From contig JANQKV010000040.1 in NCBI GenBank assembly GCA_028280945.1, forward strand, positions 1 through 64,000: a stretch of DNA of 64,000 nucleotides, in the 5' to 3' direction. The notes below the pieces were generated by a model. That model saw nothing but the letters and a program-made list of their open reading frames with translations, made no database searches and was not told the origin of the DNA. Positions 34,866 through 43,961 of this stretch are shown piece by piece (the first letter of the stretch is position 1; every line of letters begins with the position of its first letter). Source of the stretch: Opitutaceae bacterium. GTDB lineage: Bacteria > Verrucomicrobiota > Verrucomicrobiia > Opitutales > Opitutaceae. Both the position numbers and the translations under genes were made by a program.

Positions 34866-34901
34866 TGAAAAAACCCCGCCAAACGAGCGTCGGGCGGGGT
34901 T
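34866..34901 (-). terminator. Rho-independent terminator of rho
   Basis: Read on the minus strand, AACCCCGCC (from 34901) pairs perfectly with GGCGGGGTT (to 34872) over a 12-base loop and runs straight into a T-tract. It stands about 10 bp after the stop codon of rho. Intrinsic termination of the gene encoding the termination factor itself avoids dependence on Rho. Confidence 0.9.
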
Positions 34902-34910
34902 GAGAGGGGG

Positions 34911-36131
34911 TTAGCGGGAGATGAGCTTGAGGAACTCGGCGTTGGTTTTGGTTTTGCCCAGCCGGGATATGGCCGTTTCCGCCGCTTCCTCGATCTTCTG
35001 CTGCACCAGGGCGCGCCGGAAGAAGTGGATGGCGTCGAGTTCTTCCTCACCGAGCAGTCGCTCCTCCTTGCGGGTCCCGGAGCTCTGGATGTTGATCGCC
35101 GGCCAGATGCGCATCTCGGCGCATTTGCGATCGAGAACCAAGTCGCTGTTGCCCGTGCCTTTGAATTCCTGAAAAATCACGTCGTCCATGCGGCTGCCGG
35201 TCTCGACGAGAATCGAGGCCACGATCGTGAGTGACCCGGCTTCCTCGGTATTGCGCGCGGCCGCAAAAAGCTGCCGGGGCTTTTCCAGCGCCCTGACGTC
35301 CAGACCGCCGGAACCGGTGCGGCCGGAGTTGCGTTGGGTATTATGGGCGCGGGCCAGCCGGGTGAGCGAATCGAGGAGCAGGACCACGTCCTTGCCACAT
35401 TCCACCAGGCGCTTGGCCCGTTCGATGGCCATGTCGGCGATGCGAATGTGGCTCTGCACCTGTTCGTCATTGGATGAAGCCCAGACTTCGGCGCCTTCGA
35501 CACTGCGCTTGAAGTCGGTCACTTCCTCCGGGCGCTCATCCACCAGCAGGATCATGACGTGACATTCCGGATGGTTGTCCAAAACGCCAAGGGCCATGTC
35601 GCGCAGCAGGGTGGTCTTGCCGGTGCGGGGCGGGGCGACGATCAGCCCCCGGGTGCCTTTGCCGATGGGACAAAACAAATCGACCGCCCGGGTGGTGAGG
35701 CGACCGTCGGCGGTTTCCAGTTTGAGCCGCTCTTCCGGGGAAAGGGTGGTGAAATTCAGAAAATCCCACTTGGCTTTGCGATCCTCGATCGAGAGACCGT
35801 CCACGCTTTCGATGAACTTCATCTTGGGGTTCGGAAAACGGCCCTCGGCGGGAAACGCGGTGCCGGTGATGTAGCTGCCCTTGCGCAGCTTGAAGCGGCG
35901 AATGAGCTCCTTGGGCACAAACGTGTCATTCGGCCGGCGTTTGCCGTAGCGCTTCAGATCGAGCAACACGCCGTTGCCGCCCTTCTGTTTGTCGATGTCC
36001 AGAACCCCTCCAACCTCGATAAGATTGAGTTCCTTCTTCTCCTTCTCGGGGGCAGCAGCCTTGGGATCTGCCTTGGCCGGGGTTTCTTCGTCGGTGGGGG
36101 CCTCTTGGGCCGGGGTGTCGGATTTTGCCAT
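34911..36131 (-). CDS. rho: Transcription termination factor Rho
   Basis: A 406-residue hexameric RNA-dependent ATPase/translocase. The P-loop APPRTGKTT spans residues 166-174 (Lys172), the catalytic region reads LLVDERPEEVTDFKRS, Walker B is VVLLLDSLTRLARAHN, and the R-loop area is EEAGSLTIVASILVETGSRMDD. The N-terminus has an acidic and Lys-rich, low-complexity extension (about residues 1-34). In the RNA-binding domain the usual GFGFLR motif is replaced by NGVLLD, while the following FVPKELIRRFKLRKG is conserved. The gene has its own intrinsic terminator and is divergent from acs. Confidence 0.97.
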   Translation of the reverse strand: MAKSDTPAQEAPTDEETPAKADPKAAAPEKEKKELNLIEVGGVLDIDKQKGGNGVLLDLKRYGKRRPNDTFVPKELIRRFKLRKGSYITGTAFPAEGRFPNPKMKFIESVDGLSIEDRKAKWDFLNFTTLSPEERLKLETADGRLTTRAVDLFCPIGKGTRGLIVAPPRTGKTTLLRDMALGVLDNHPECHVMILLVDERPEEVTDFKRSVEGAEVWASSNDEQVQSHIRIADMAIERAKRLVECGKDVVLLLDSLTRLARAHNTQRNSGRTGSGGLDVRALEKPRQLFAAARNTEEAGSLTIVASILVETGSRMDDVIFQEFKGTGNSDLVLDRKCAEMRIWPAINIQSSGTRKEERLLGEEELDAIHFFRRALVQQKIEEAAETAISRLGKTKTNAEFLKLISR

Positions 36132-36260
36132 GAAATTGCGTGGGTTGAGTGGGACCTAAAACACGAGCGGCGCTTGACGCTTGCGACGGTCGACAGGATA
36201 AAACGCGGGCCCGGCCGAAGTGCCCGGTGAGTTACCACCTTTAACACAACGATCCTTAAC
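36132..36260. promoter_or_regulatory. Divergent promoter region rho / acs
   Basis: These 129 bp separate the start codons of rho (minus) and acs (plus) and must hold both promoters unless they lie further inside the genes. I do not see unambiguous -35/-10 boxes or a riboswitch-like structure. Confidence 0.4.
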
Positions 36261-38210
36261 GTGACGGACCAAACGATTACCTCAGTGTCCCGTGAGAAGC
36301 GGGTTATCCGGCCATCGGCCGAATTCCAGCGCCAAGCCGAGCTCGGCGATATGGCTGAATACAAGAAGCTCTACCGGGAGTCTGTCAACTCCCCAGAAAA
36401 ATTCTGGAGCCGGCAGGCCAAGGACTTACTCGTTTGGCGGCGGCCGTTTAAGAATGTCCTTTCGTGGAAGGCCCCCCACGCCAAGTGGTTCACCGGGGGC
36501 ATGCTTAATGTCTCGGAAAACTGCATCGACCGGCACATGGGCACCCCTGCTGAAAACAAGGCGGCGCTGATCTTCGAAGGTGAGCCGGGCGACGTCCGCA
36601 CGATCACCTACAAACAACTCCATTTTCACATCTGCCGCCTGGCCCACGTTTTCGAGAATCTGGGCGTCGGCAAGGGAGACCGTGTCGCAATCTACATGCC
36701 CATGGTTCCGGAAGCAGTGGTGGCCATGCTGGCCTGCGCCCGCGTCGGGGCCATTCATACCGTGGTGTTCGGGGGCTTCAGTGCTGAGTCGCTGAAAGAC
36801 CGGATCAACGACTGCGAGGCGAAACTTGTGATTACAGCCGATGGGGGCTGGCGCCGCGGCAAGGTGGTCGAGCTGAAGAAGACCGTCGACGAAGCGATCG
36901 AAAACACGCCTTCCGTCCAAACGGTGTTGGTGCTGCGCCGCTGCCGCAACGAGGTGAAAATGCACGAGGGACGGGACATTTGGTGGCACGACGCCTGGGA
37001 GGGCGCGCCCAATTACCACAAACCCAAGGCTTTCTCGTCGGAGCATCCGCTCTTCATTCTCTACACCTCGGGCAGCACGGGGAAACCCAAGGGGGTCCTA
37101 CACACCAGCGCGGGTTACCTGCTGGGCGCAAAACTCTCATCGAAATACGTCTTCGATCTGAAGGAAAACGACCGCTATTTCTGCACCGCCGATATCGGCT
37201 GGATCACCGGCCACAGTTATGTCGTCTATGGGCTGCTCTCCAATGCCGCGACGATCTTCCTCTACGAGGGCGCGCCCAATGAGCCGGGCCCCGACCGGTT
37301 CTGGCGGATGATTGATCGCCATGGCATCACGATTTTTTACACCGCTCCCACCGCCATCCGTGCCTTTATGCGCTGGGGGGACAATTACGTGCTGAGCCAC
37401 CACCTGCGCTCCCTGCGCCTGCTCGGGACCGTCGGCGAGCCGATCAATCCTGAGGCTTGGATGTGGTATCACCGGATGATCGGCAAAAAGAAATGCCCCA
37501 TTGTGGACACATGGTGGCAGACCGAAACGGGCTCGATCATGATCACACCCCTGCCGGGCGCCACTCCCTGCAAGCCGGGGTCGGCGACGTTGCCTTTCTT
37601 CGGCGTGCTGCCGAAGGTGGTGGATGAGAAGGGCAAGGAAGTGCCCAAGGGGCAGGGGGGTAAATTGATCATCGCCAAGCCCTGGCCTTCGATGCTGCGG
37701 ACGCTGTGGGGGGACGACGAACGTTTCAAAAACACCTACTTCAGCGAATACCCCGGCGTCTATTTCACCGGCGACGGCGCGCGACAGGACAAGGACGGCT
37801 ATTTCTGGATCGTGGGACGCATCGATGACGTGCTGAACATTTCAGGCCACCGTCTGGGCACGGCAGAGGTCGAGAGTGCGTTGGTTGCTCACGAAAAGGT
37901 GGCAGAAGCCGCCGCCATTGGGCGCCCGGATGAACTCAAGGGCCAGTCGCTGGTGGTTTTTGTGACCGTGAAAGAGGGGATCGAACCCTCCGAAGCACTC
38001 AAGGAGGAGCTTCGCAATCACGTCGGCAAAGAGATTGGGGCGATCGCCAAACCGGACGTGGTTCGTTTTGCCGCCGGATTGCCCAAGACCCGCTCGGGTA
38101 AAATTATGCGCCGAATCCTCAAGGAGATTGCTGCCGGGGGCAAAGTGAAAGGAGACACCACCACGCTGGAGGACTTCACGGTTGTCGCGGCTCTGCAGTC
38201 GGAGGACTGA
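36261..38210 (+). CDS. acs: Acetyl-CoA synthetase
   Basis: A 649-residue AMP-forming ligase that converts acetate, ATP and CoA to acetyl-CoA. It carries the adenylation motif [20 protein letters not shown], the acetate-pocket and core region [39 protein letters not shown] with the hinge Asp, and the C-terminal [11 protein letters not shown] whose lysine is the classic acetylation switch. It starts with GTG at 36261; the next in-frame ATG would remove about 30 residues that match the family N-terminus. It lies 26 bp before the pseudopilin cassette on the same strand, so read-through is possible. No lysine acetyltransferase or deacetylase is nearby. Confidence 0.96.
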   Translation: MTDQTITSVSREKRVIRPSAEFQRQAELGDMAEYKKLYRESVNSPEKFWSRQAKDLLVWRRPFKNVLSWKAPHAKWFTGGMLNVSENCIDRHMGTPAENKAALIFEGEPGDVRTITYKQLHFHICRLAHVFENLGVGKGDRVAIYMPMVPEAVVAMLACARVGAIHTVVFGGFSAESLKDRINDCEAKLVITADGGWRRGKVVELKKTVDEAIENTPSVQTVLVLRRCRNEVKMHEGRDIWWHDAWEGAPNYHKPKAFSSEHPLFILYTSGSTGKPKGVLHTSAGYLLGAKLSSKYVFDLKENDRYFCTADIGWITGHSYVVYGLLSNAATIFLYEGAPNEPGPDRFWRMIDRHGITIFYTAPTAIRAFMRWGDNYVLSHHLRSLRLLGTVGEPINPEAWMWYHRMIGKKKCPIVDTWWQTETGSIMITPLPGATPCKPGSATLPFFGVLPKVVDEKGKEVPKGQGGKLIIAKPWPSMLRTLWGDDERFKNTYFSEYPGVYFTGDGARQDKDGYFWIVGRIDDVLNISGHRLGTAEVESALVAHEKVAEAAAIGRPDELKGQSLVVFVTVKEGIEPSEALKEELRNHVGKEIGAIAKPDVVRFAAGLPKTRSGKIMRRILKEIAAGGKVKGDTTTLEDFTVVAALQSED

Positions 38211-38236
38211 ACCGGCCCTCACACCGCCACCTCCCG

Positions 38237-38725
38237 ATGTTGCGTGCCTTCTCGCTCATCGAGTTGCTGGTGGTGGTGGCCGTGATCGGCATCCTTTCGG
38301 CACTGACGCTCGGCATCTCTGCCGGCGCGCGCGAACGCGCCGCCCGGGAGCGGGCTTCGGCTGAACTCGCCGTCATCGCGACCGCACTGGAACAATACCG
38401 CGCGGCTTACGGTGCCTACCCCCAGGTGAATGACGATGGGATGGGACTCCTCAATGCCTTGAGCGGCCGGCTCACCCCGAGTGGGGCGGGCGACAACCGT
38501 CGGCCGTTTCTGACCCTGGACGGGCTGTCCGTCGATGAACTGGGAACCCGGCTGGTTGATCCGTGGGAACGTCCCTATTTCTATGCGCCGTATCAATCCG
38601 GCATACGGGCGGGTTACCGGCTTTATTCCCTCGGCAAGGATGGCCGGCACCAGGCGCCTTCGGTGACCGGTGAAATTTTTGAAAACGCCGACGAAAATTT
38701 GGACAACGTGATGGTGGGCCGCTAG
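38237..38725 (+). CDS. Type II secretion-like pseudopilin, GspG-like (first)
   Basis: A 162-residue type IV pilin-like protein. The N-terminus has the prepilin cleavage/methylation motif RA|FSLIELLVVVAVIGILSAL, with Glu5 of the mature protein present and Ala instead of Gly at -1. The globular part has GspG-like features (LEQYRAAYGAYPQVNDDG, LVDPWERPYFYAPYQ, YSLGKDG), including the region that binds calcium in true major pseudopilins. It is the first gene of a seven-gene block and may be the main fibre subunit. Confidence 0.87.
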   Translation: MLRAFSLIELLVVVAVIGILSALTLGISAGARERAARERASAELAVIATALEQYRAAYGAYPQVNDDGMGLLNALSGRLTPSGAGDNRRPFLTLDGLSVDELGTRLVDPWERPYFYAPYQSGIRAGYRLYSLGKDGRHQAPSVTGEIFENADENLDNVMVGR

Positions 38726-38736
38726 GGTCCCGGTCG

Positions 38737-39339
38737 ATGCGCGCCGTCTCGTCTTCCCGCGGATTCTCGTTGGTCGAGTTGCTCACCGTCATGGCGGTTT
38801 TGGGTATTCTGGCGGCGATCATCATTCCGACGATGGGAGGAGCGAGGAACTCGGCGGATCGGGCGGCAACCAAGGCTCAGTTCAGCCAGTGGGCGGCGGC
38901 GATGGAGCTGTATCGGCAGGAATACGGATTCTACCCCGACATCGCGATTGATGGGCGGATCGACATGGATCGGTTCGCCGCCGAACTGACCGGGCGGACG
39001 CTCGCGGGCGCCAGCGTTCGCGGGAGCGGAACCTGGGGCAACCGCAAGGGCCTCAGCTTTTACACCCTGGCCGCGGCGGATTTGGACGAGACCGGCCGGC
39101 AGTTGGTCGATGCGTTTGGCAATACCGACATTGCCGTGCGGGTCGACTCCAATCGGGATAGCCGTATTGATGATTCGGATACGGGAACCTGGGTTGCGGT
39201 CGATGGTTTTGAGGCGGCGGGCCTGTCGCCGCTGAGTCTGCCCGGCGCAGTTCCGGCCGGCGGCGTGCGGGCGGGGGTGGTATTCTACTCGGCGGGACGC
39301 GGGCGGGATGACACCGACCTGGTCCTGAGTTGGCGCTAA
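38737..39339 (+). CDS. Type II secretion-like pseudopilin, GspG-like (second)
   Basis: A 200-residue pilin-like protein with the prepilin motif RG|FSLVELLTVMAVLGILAAIIIPT. The body resembles GspG (MELYRQEYGFYPD, LVDAFGNTDIAVRVDSN, VFYSAGRGRDDTDL) but is longer than the first copy. It starts 11 bp after that gene. Two G-like genes in tandem suggest either two fibre subunits or a minor subunit derived by duplication. No ATPase, platform protein, secretin or prepilin peptidase gene is within the window. Confidence 0.86.
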   Translation: MRAVSSSRGFSLVELLTVMAVLGILAAIIIPTMGGARNSADRAATKAQFSQWAAAMELYRQEYGFYPDIAIDGRIDMDRFAAELTGRTLAGASVRGSGTWGNRKGLSFYTLAAADLDETGRQLVDAFGNTDIAVRVDSNRDSRIDDSDTGTWVAVDGFEAAGLSPLSLPGAVPAGGVRAGVVFYSAGRGRDDTDLVLSWR

Positions 39340-39347
39340 CCCTGGGC

Positions 39348-39947
39348 ATGATTTTGGCAAATCCAGGCAGGGAACGGGGTTTTACCCTGGTTGAACTCCT
39401 GGTGGTCATCGCCGTGATGGCGATCGTGGCCGGCATCATTGGGGTGGGACTCAGCCGGGGAGGCGAAGGAGCGGCCTTGGCCACGGCGCAAAGCATGCTG
39501 GTGAGTCAATTGAATGCGGCTCGAGCGCAGGCCACGTTGCAGGCCCGTGAGGCGGCGTTGGTGGCCGTGGATGCCCCGGCTGATCCCAACCGCCACCGCA
39601 GGGTGTTGGCGGTTGCAGTGAATGATGAAGGGATTTGGCGAGTGGTGACCGATCCGGTGCGACTGCCCGGAGCCCTCGGCATTTTGTCCGGCACCGAGGG
39701 CAGTGACCTTTGGGGTGAACCTCTGTCGGTGGCCCTCGATCCGGGGGATGCCACGACGAATTGCCTGGCGGTGATTATCGAAGGCAACGGCTCCATGCGG
39801 CAGGCAGGCGGCGGCCACATTTGGATAAGCCCGGGACAGATCGATGCGACGGGCTGGTCCATCGTCTCGGGGACGGCGAGGCGAGGAATTCAAGTCAGCC
39901 GCTACGGTGCGGTGCAGCTGGTGGAAGAAACGGGAACGGTTGAATGA
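39348..39947 (+). CDS. Minor pseudopilin, GspH-like (Verru_Chthon D type)
   Basis: A 199-residue pilin-like protein. The prepilin motif is RERG|FTLVELLVVIAVMAIVAGIIG. The helix continues into LATAQSMLVSQLNAARAQATLQARE, a pattern typical of GspH/FimT proteins and of the Verrucomicrobia-specific Verru_Chthon D family. ATG 39348 is preferred to a TTG 18 bp upstream. It lies 8 bp after the second G-like gene and overlaps the next gene by 4 bp (ATGA). Confidence 0.83.
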   Translation: MILANPGRERGFTLVELLVVIAVMAIVAGIIGVGLSRGGEGAALATAQSMLVSQLNAARAQATLQAREAALVAVDAPADPNRHRRVLAVAVNDEGIWRVVTDPVRLPGALGILSGTEGSDLWGEPLSVALDPGDATTNCLAVIIEGNGSMRQAGGGHIWISPGQIDATGWSIVSGTARRGIQVSRYGAVQLVEETGTVE

Positions 39948-40408
39948 CTCGGAAATCAGCAGCGTTTTCCCTGGTTGAGGTCATTGTCGCGGTAGGCGTC
40001 TTTGTGGCTGGAGTGGTGACGGCGGTTGCCCTGCTGTCGCAGACCACCAGCAGTGCGCGGGAGCGATTGGAGCGGGCCGCGGCCAGCCGGGTGGCCCAGT
40101 CCGTTGCGGTCTTGTTGAATACGGAACCGTGGGACTCGATCGTGGCCCGCTCGGCCAGTGGTGACCTCTGGTATGCTGACCGCGGGGGCCGGCGTATCGA
40201 TCTCATCGATACCGTGGCGGCGAATGAACGTTTTTTCGAAATCCGGTTGCGGCGGTACAAAGATCTTTCCAGCCCCGGGAGTGAAACCGACGCGGCTTAT
40301 TTCGCGACCATCGTGGAGGTGCGGTGGCCCGCGGCAGGGGAAGCTGGCGGCGGAATTTCGCCGGAAGACCGGGACCTGCTGCGGCACCGAACCGTTGTCC
40401 TGCGATGA
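39944..40408 (+). CDS. Minor pseudopilin, GspI/PilV-like (Verru_Chthon C type)
   Basis: A 154-residue pilin-like protein with the motif AA|FSLVEVIVAVGVFVAGVVTAVALL. The SLVEVxVA start and short length fit GspI/PilV and the Verru_Chthon C family. The ATG overlaps the stop of the H-like gene and its own stop overlaps the start of the J-like gene, each by ATGA, so translation is coupled through the block. Probably part of a pseudopilus tip complex. Confidence 0.83.
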   Translation: MTRKSAAFSLVEVIVAVGVFVAGVVTAVALLSQTTSSARERLERAAASRVAQSVAVLLNTEPWDSIVARSASGDLWYADRGGRRIDLIDTVAANERFFEIRLRRYKDLSSPGSETDAAYFATIVEVRWPAAGEAGGGISPEDRDLLRHRTVVLR

Positions 40409-41100
40409 ACCGGGCCGGCGTAAAGGGATTCACCTTGGTGGAGCTGTTGGTGGCAGTCGGCATCACCGCCGTGCTGGCGGCGGTATTGTTGGGTTTGGTC
40501 ACCCGGACGGTGACACTGTGGGAACGCTCGGCCAGTGCCCTGGCATTGGAAAACGAGGCTGCGTTGATCCTGCATCATCTGATCACGGACCTTGAGTCGG
40601 CCCATCCGCCCGTCGCGAACCTGGACGGAGAACCCTGGATCGAGGTCGTATTGATCGGAGAAGCGCTTTCCGAGTTACGGCTGATTGTGCCGGTCGCGGG
40701 CACGTCGGGTGAAGATAACGACCCAACCACGCTCCGGGAGGTCACCTATCGGCTCGCCGACGGGGCTCTGTTCCGATTTGAGCGTTCGGCCGGGGAAACG
40801 TTGGCGGCGGGGTATCGCTGGGCCACCTGGCCACCTGAGTCTAACGAGGAGTTTTTGTTGGGGGAACGGGTGGAGGAGTTGTCGCTGCTGTTCCTGGATC
40901 GGAACCGGGACGAGGTCATTTCGCCGGCAAACAACACATGGCCGGTTTTGGCCAGGGTGGAACTGGTGTTGATCACTCCCGACGGAGCGCAAAGAACCGC
41001 GGCGGCGGCCGATGGATTCAGCACCGAATCGATCGAGCAGATTGGTGCGGAAACTTCACGTGAATTTGTGCAATGGGTGGGGATGGGAGGCACCCGGTGA
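40405..41100 (+). CDS. Minor pseudopilin, GspJ-like (Verru_Chthon B type)
   Basis: A 231-residue pilin-like protein. The ATG at 40405 gives the prepilin motif VKG|FTLVELLVAVGITAVLAAVLLGLV directly at the N-terminus and a 4-bp overlap with the preceding gene; an earlier start would bury the cleavage site. The body (LELENEA-like helix, then ITDLESAHPPV, FRFERSAGETLAAGYRW, VLARVELVLITPDG) resembles GspJ and the Verru_Chthon B family. Expected role: tip subunit with the I- and K-like proteins. Confidence 0.83.
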   Translation: MNRAGVKGFTLVELLVAVGITAVLAAVLLGLVTRTVTLWERSASALALENEAALILHHLITDLESAHPPVANLDGEPWIEVVLIGEALSELRLIVPVAGTSGEDNDPTTLREVTYRLADGALFRFERSAGETLAAGYRWATWPPESNEEFLLGERVEELSLLFLDRNRDEVISPANNTWPVLARVELVLITPDGAQRTAAAADGFSTESIEQIGAETSREFVQWVGMGGTR

Positions 41101-43961
41101 GGCGGCGCGGGGAACGGGGCCTGGCTTTGCTGCTGGTGGTTTCACTCATGGCGCTGGTCACTTTGGTTGTTGTCAGTCTGGCGGTCATCACGCGCATCGA
41201 AATCAGCACTGAGTCGGCTCAATCGGAGCAGTTGCGCGCTCGCGAAAATGCGCTGATGGGTTTGGAGGTTGCCTTGGGTCGTTTGCAACGAGCGGCCGGG
41301 CCGGATCAGCGGGTTACCGCCACGGCTGAGGCCACGGGAACGGTCGAGCATCCACATTGGGTCGGCGTATGGCGCACGGACACGACAAACACCGAACCGA
41401 TTGCCTGGCTGGTGAGCGGCGATAACCCAAATCCGACAAGTGCCCTGGCCGGGTCTCGCCGGCAGATCGAGCTGGTGGATGGAAGCGGGGTTGTTGATCG
41501 ACAGGTTGTAGCTCCACTCGAAGTGCTTCCCAGTGATGAAGCCGGACAACAGACCCGCGGGGCCTTTGCTTATTTTATAGCCGACCAGGGGCTCAAAGCA
41601 CAGCTGGCCGCGGCAATTCCAGCTCCCGGGGGCGATGACTTCATCGGCCAACGCCGTTTGCTGATGGGAGGCAGTCGAGCGTTGGGTTTTGGGGATCGCC
41701 CTGAAATCGATGCCACCTCGAGTGGATTTCAAGACGGCCTGCGCCAGTCTCTGCAATCCCAGCAGTGGTTTCTGTTGGCGGAGGGGGCGGAGGAGATCAC
41801 CCGGGACCGGTGGCACGACTACGCGGCATGGAGTCGAGGGCTCCTGGTTGACCCGGTTCGCGGTGGTTTAAAGACCGACTTGTCCCTCACGGGAGACGCA
41901 GCGATTCCCGGACTGGCCGCCTACGCGGATTTGGCCACCCCTGAACGCGGTGCAGCCCTGAGTCCCGCCTATCCCCTGCGTCGGCGGACGGGTGGCGGTG
42001 GTGAAATCTATGACGGTATTCATCCGATTGTTACGCAACTCGGCCTGCAGTTCAGCGTGCATACCATCAGCGCCACCTCGCGCACTTTGGAAACTCGACT
42101 GAGATTCTTTATCGAACTCAACAACCCTTACAGTTCGGCCTTGGTGGCGGAGGATCTGCGGTTGGTGATTACCGGCTTGCCGCGGGAAATTGCCATCGAG
42201 GCCCGCACCCTCGGAAGCACCCGTGATCACGGCGAGGCGACCGTGAATCTCGAAGCGCTTTACGCCCATCACGCTATTGGACGGGGGCGCCCGGCGATTG
42301 AGTTCGACCTGCCGGTTCCCCTCGACCGATGGGCGCCGGGGCGCACTTACAATTGGCGATTGCAATCGGGCAATACCATGGGGGAAGCCGCCAATCGGGA
42401 GCTGATTTTTGAAGCGAGCACCCGGACCAGCTATTGGCGGGAGCGACCGGGCAATGCATTGGACGGTCCCGATGCGCTCACCGGTTCAAGCGAACTTCGG
42501 TTTACCGGCCGCGACGATTGGCGGATCGAGTTTTCGCTTCAGCGCGCCGGTGGCGAAGAGCTGATCAGGGGCAGGCTTCCGGAGTTTTTTGCCGTCGAGA
42601 CGGCTTGGCAGGACGCCAACTCAACCCAACCGGATTTTGGCATCGAAGTCCGTCTGGTCGATCGGGGTGACTACGAACGCGCCGATCAACAATCAACCTG
42701 GTTGCGGGAGGGCCTGGTCCATGATCCGCGGCGACCGCGATTTGACGAAGAGTTTTGGTTGCCCAAAATCGACCTGGAGTCGGCGAGCTACAACGTGGCG
42801 TTTTCCGGTCCGAACTCAGCCGTGGAAGCCCGGCAGGTCTTTAACCGTGATCCCGTGGAGCGCACGTTTTTCAGCTTCTACCAGCCAAGCTTCAACGCGG
42901 ATGTCGCCCTCTTTGAGCTGCCTCGGCAACCGTGGCTGTCGGTGGGTGCCCTCCAACATCTGGCCTTCCGCGATGCGCCCATCTACGATGTCGGAAACTC
43001 CTGGAGCTCCCGCAACGATTGGTTCGACCGTTACTTCTTCAGCGGTCAGGCGACCGGCCAAACGGCTTGGGCGGATGACAGCCATCCCGTGGTGCGGCCC
43101 ATCGATACCACGACAACAGCCGAGCTGGAGTTATCGGCCCAGCAACATTGGGTCGAGGGCGCTTTTAACGTGAACAGCGTGAGCCCTCTCGCGTGGGCCG
43201 CGTTGCTGCGTGGATTGGGCGGCGGTGAAACCCCGCTTGCGTTCGCCACCCACAACAACGCCACAGCGGAGGTTGCCGGCTCGGATGTCACCGTATTGGA
43301 AAATCCCTTGTCTCGTTTTGCCCAGTCGGCCGGAGAGCTGTGGGAGATTTCGCCCAATCCGGAGAATTTCCAGGCCATCCTGCGCACCTACCGGCGGGGC
43401 GTGCGCTCGCTCACGGACATGCAAGTCGAAGGCCTGGCCCAAGCCTTGACTGAGGTTGTGGCGGAACGGATCGCTTCCGCCGGTCCCTATCGCAGCATCG
43501 AGGAGTTTCTGGCGCCCGATGCAGTTCGGTTTGCGGGACGCAATGCCGTGGAAGAGGCTATCACGCGATTTGACGAAAATACGCCTGAAGCGGGTCGGAT
43601 CAATTGGGACAACTTTTTTCCCGCCGCCGCCGTGCCCATCGATGTCGCTGCGCCGTCCTACCTGACCTCCGCTGACTTCATGACCGCGCTGGCCCCCCAA
43701 CTCACGACCCGTTCGGACACCTTTGTTGTTCGAGCCTACGGTGAGTCGGTGCCACTCACCCCGGCTGATGCCTACGAGACCACCGAACCTGTGGCAGAGG
43801 CTTGGGTTGAGGCCCTGGTGCAACGTTTTCCCGAGGGCGTTGATGTATCTGAATTTGTGCAAACAACCCCTGATGACTGGCGCACACCGATTGCTGATCC
43901 AAACTGGGGCCGAAAATTTCGAGTGATCTCCCTGCGATGGCTGTCCCCCGAAGACTTATGA
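41097..43961 (+). CDS. Large GspK/PilX-like protein (Verru_Chthon A type)
   Basis: A 954-residue protein. The N-terminus RRRGERG|LALLLVVSLMALVTLVVV is a prepilin-like helix that lacks the conserved Glu5, as GspK tip subunits do. The rest is a very large extracytoplasmic domain of unknown fold, ending with a segment that contains a GspK-like helix-hairpin region (SLTDMQVEGLAQALTEVVAERIAS). The size and position match the Verru_Chthon A family. GTG 41097 is preferred because it overlaps the preceding stop (GTGA), as in the neighbours; an ATG at 41073 is the alternative. It is three times larger than usual GspK, so its exposed domain may bind substrate. Confidence 0.83.
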   Translation: MRRRGERGLALLLVVSLMALVTLVVVSLAVITRIEISTESAQSEQLRARENALMGLEVALGRLQRAAGPDQRVTATAEATGTVEHPHWVGVWRTDTTNTEPIAWLVSGDNPNPTSALAGSRRQIELVDGSGVVDRQVVAPLEVLPSDEAGQQTRGAFAYFIADQGLKAQLAAAIPAPGGDDFIGQRRLLMGGSRALGFGDRPEIDATSSGFQDGLRQSLQSQQWFLLAEGAEEITRDRWHDYAAWSRGLLVDPVRGGLKTDLSLTGDAAIPGLAAYADLATPERGAALSPAYPLRRRTGGGGEIYDGIHPIVTQLGLQFSVHTISATSRTLETRLRFFIELNNPYSSALVAEDLRLVITGLPREIAIEARTLGSTRDHGEATVNLEALYAHHAIGRGRPAIEFDLPVPLDRWAPGRTYNWRLQSGNTMGEAANRELIFEASTRTSYWRERPGNALDGPDALTGSSELRFTGRDDWRIEFSLQRAGGEELIRGRLPEFFAVETAWQDANSTQPDFGIEVRLVDRGDYERADQQSTWLREGLVHDPRRPRFDEEFWLPKIDLESASYNVAFSGPNSAVEARQVFNRDPVERTFFSFYQPSFNADVALFELPRQPWLSVGALQHLAFRDAPIYDVGNSWSSRNDWFDRYFFSGQATGQTAWADDSHPVVRPIDTTTTAELELSAQQHWVEGAFNVNSVSPLAWAALLRGLGGGETPLAFATHNNATAEVAGSDVTVLENPLSRFAQSAGELWEISPNPENFQAILRTYRRGVRSLTDMQVEGLAQALTEVVAERIASAGPYRSIEEFLAPDAVRFAGRNAVEEAITRFDENTPEAGRINWDNFFPAAAVPIDVAAPSYLTSADFMTALAPQLTTRSDTFVVRAYGESVPLTPADAYETTEPVAEAWVEALVQRFPEGVDVSEFVQTTPDDWRTPIADPNWGRKFRVISLRWLSPEDL

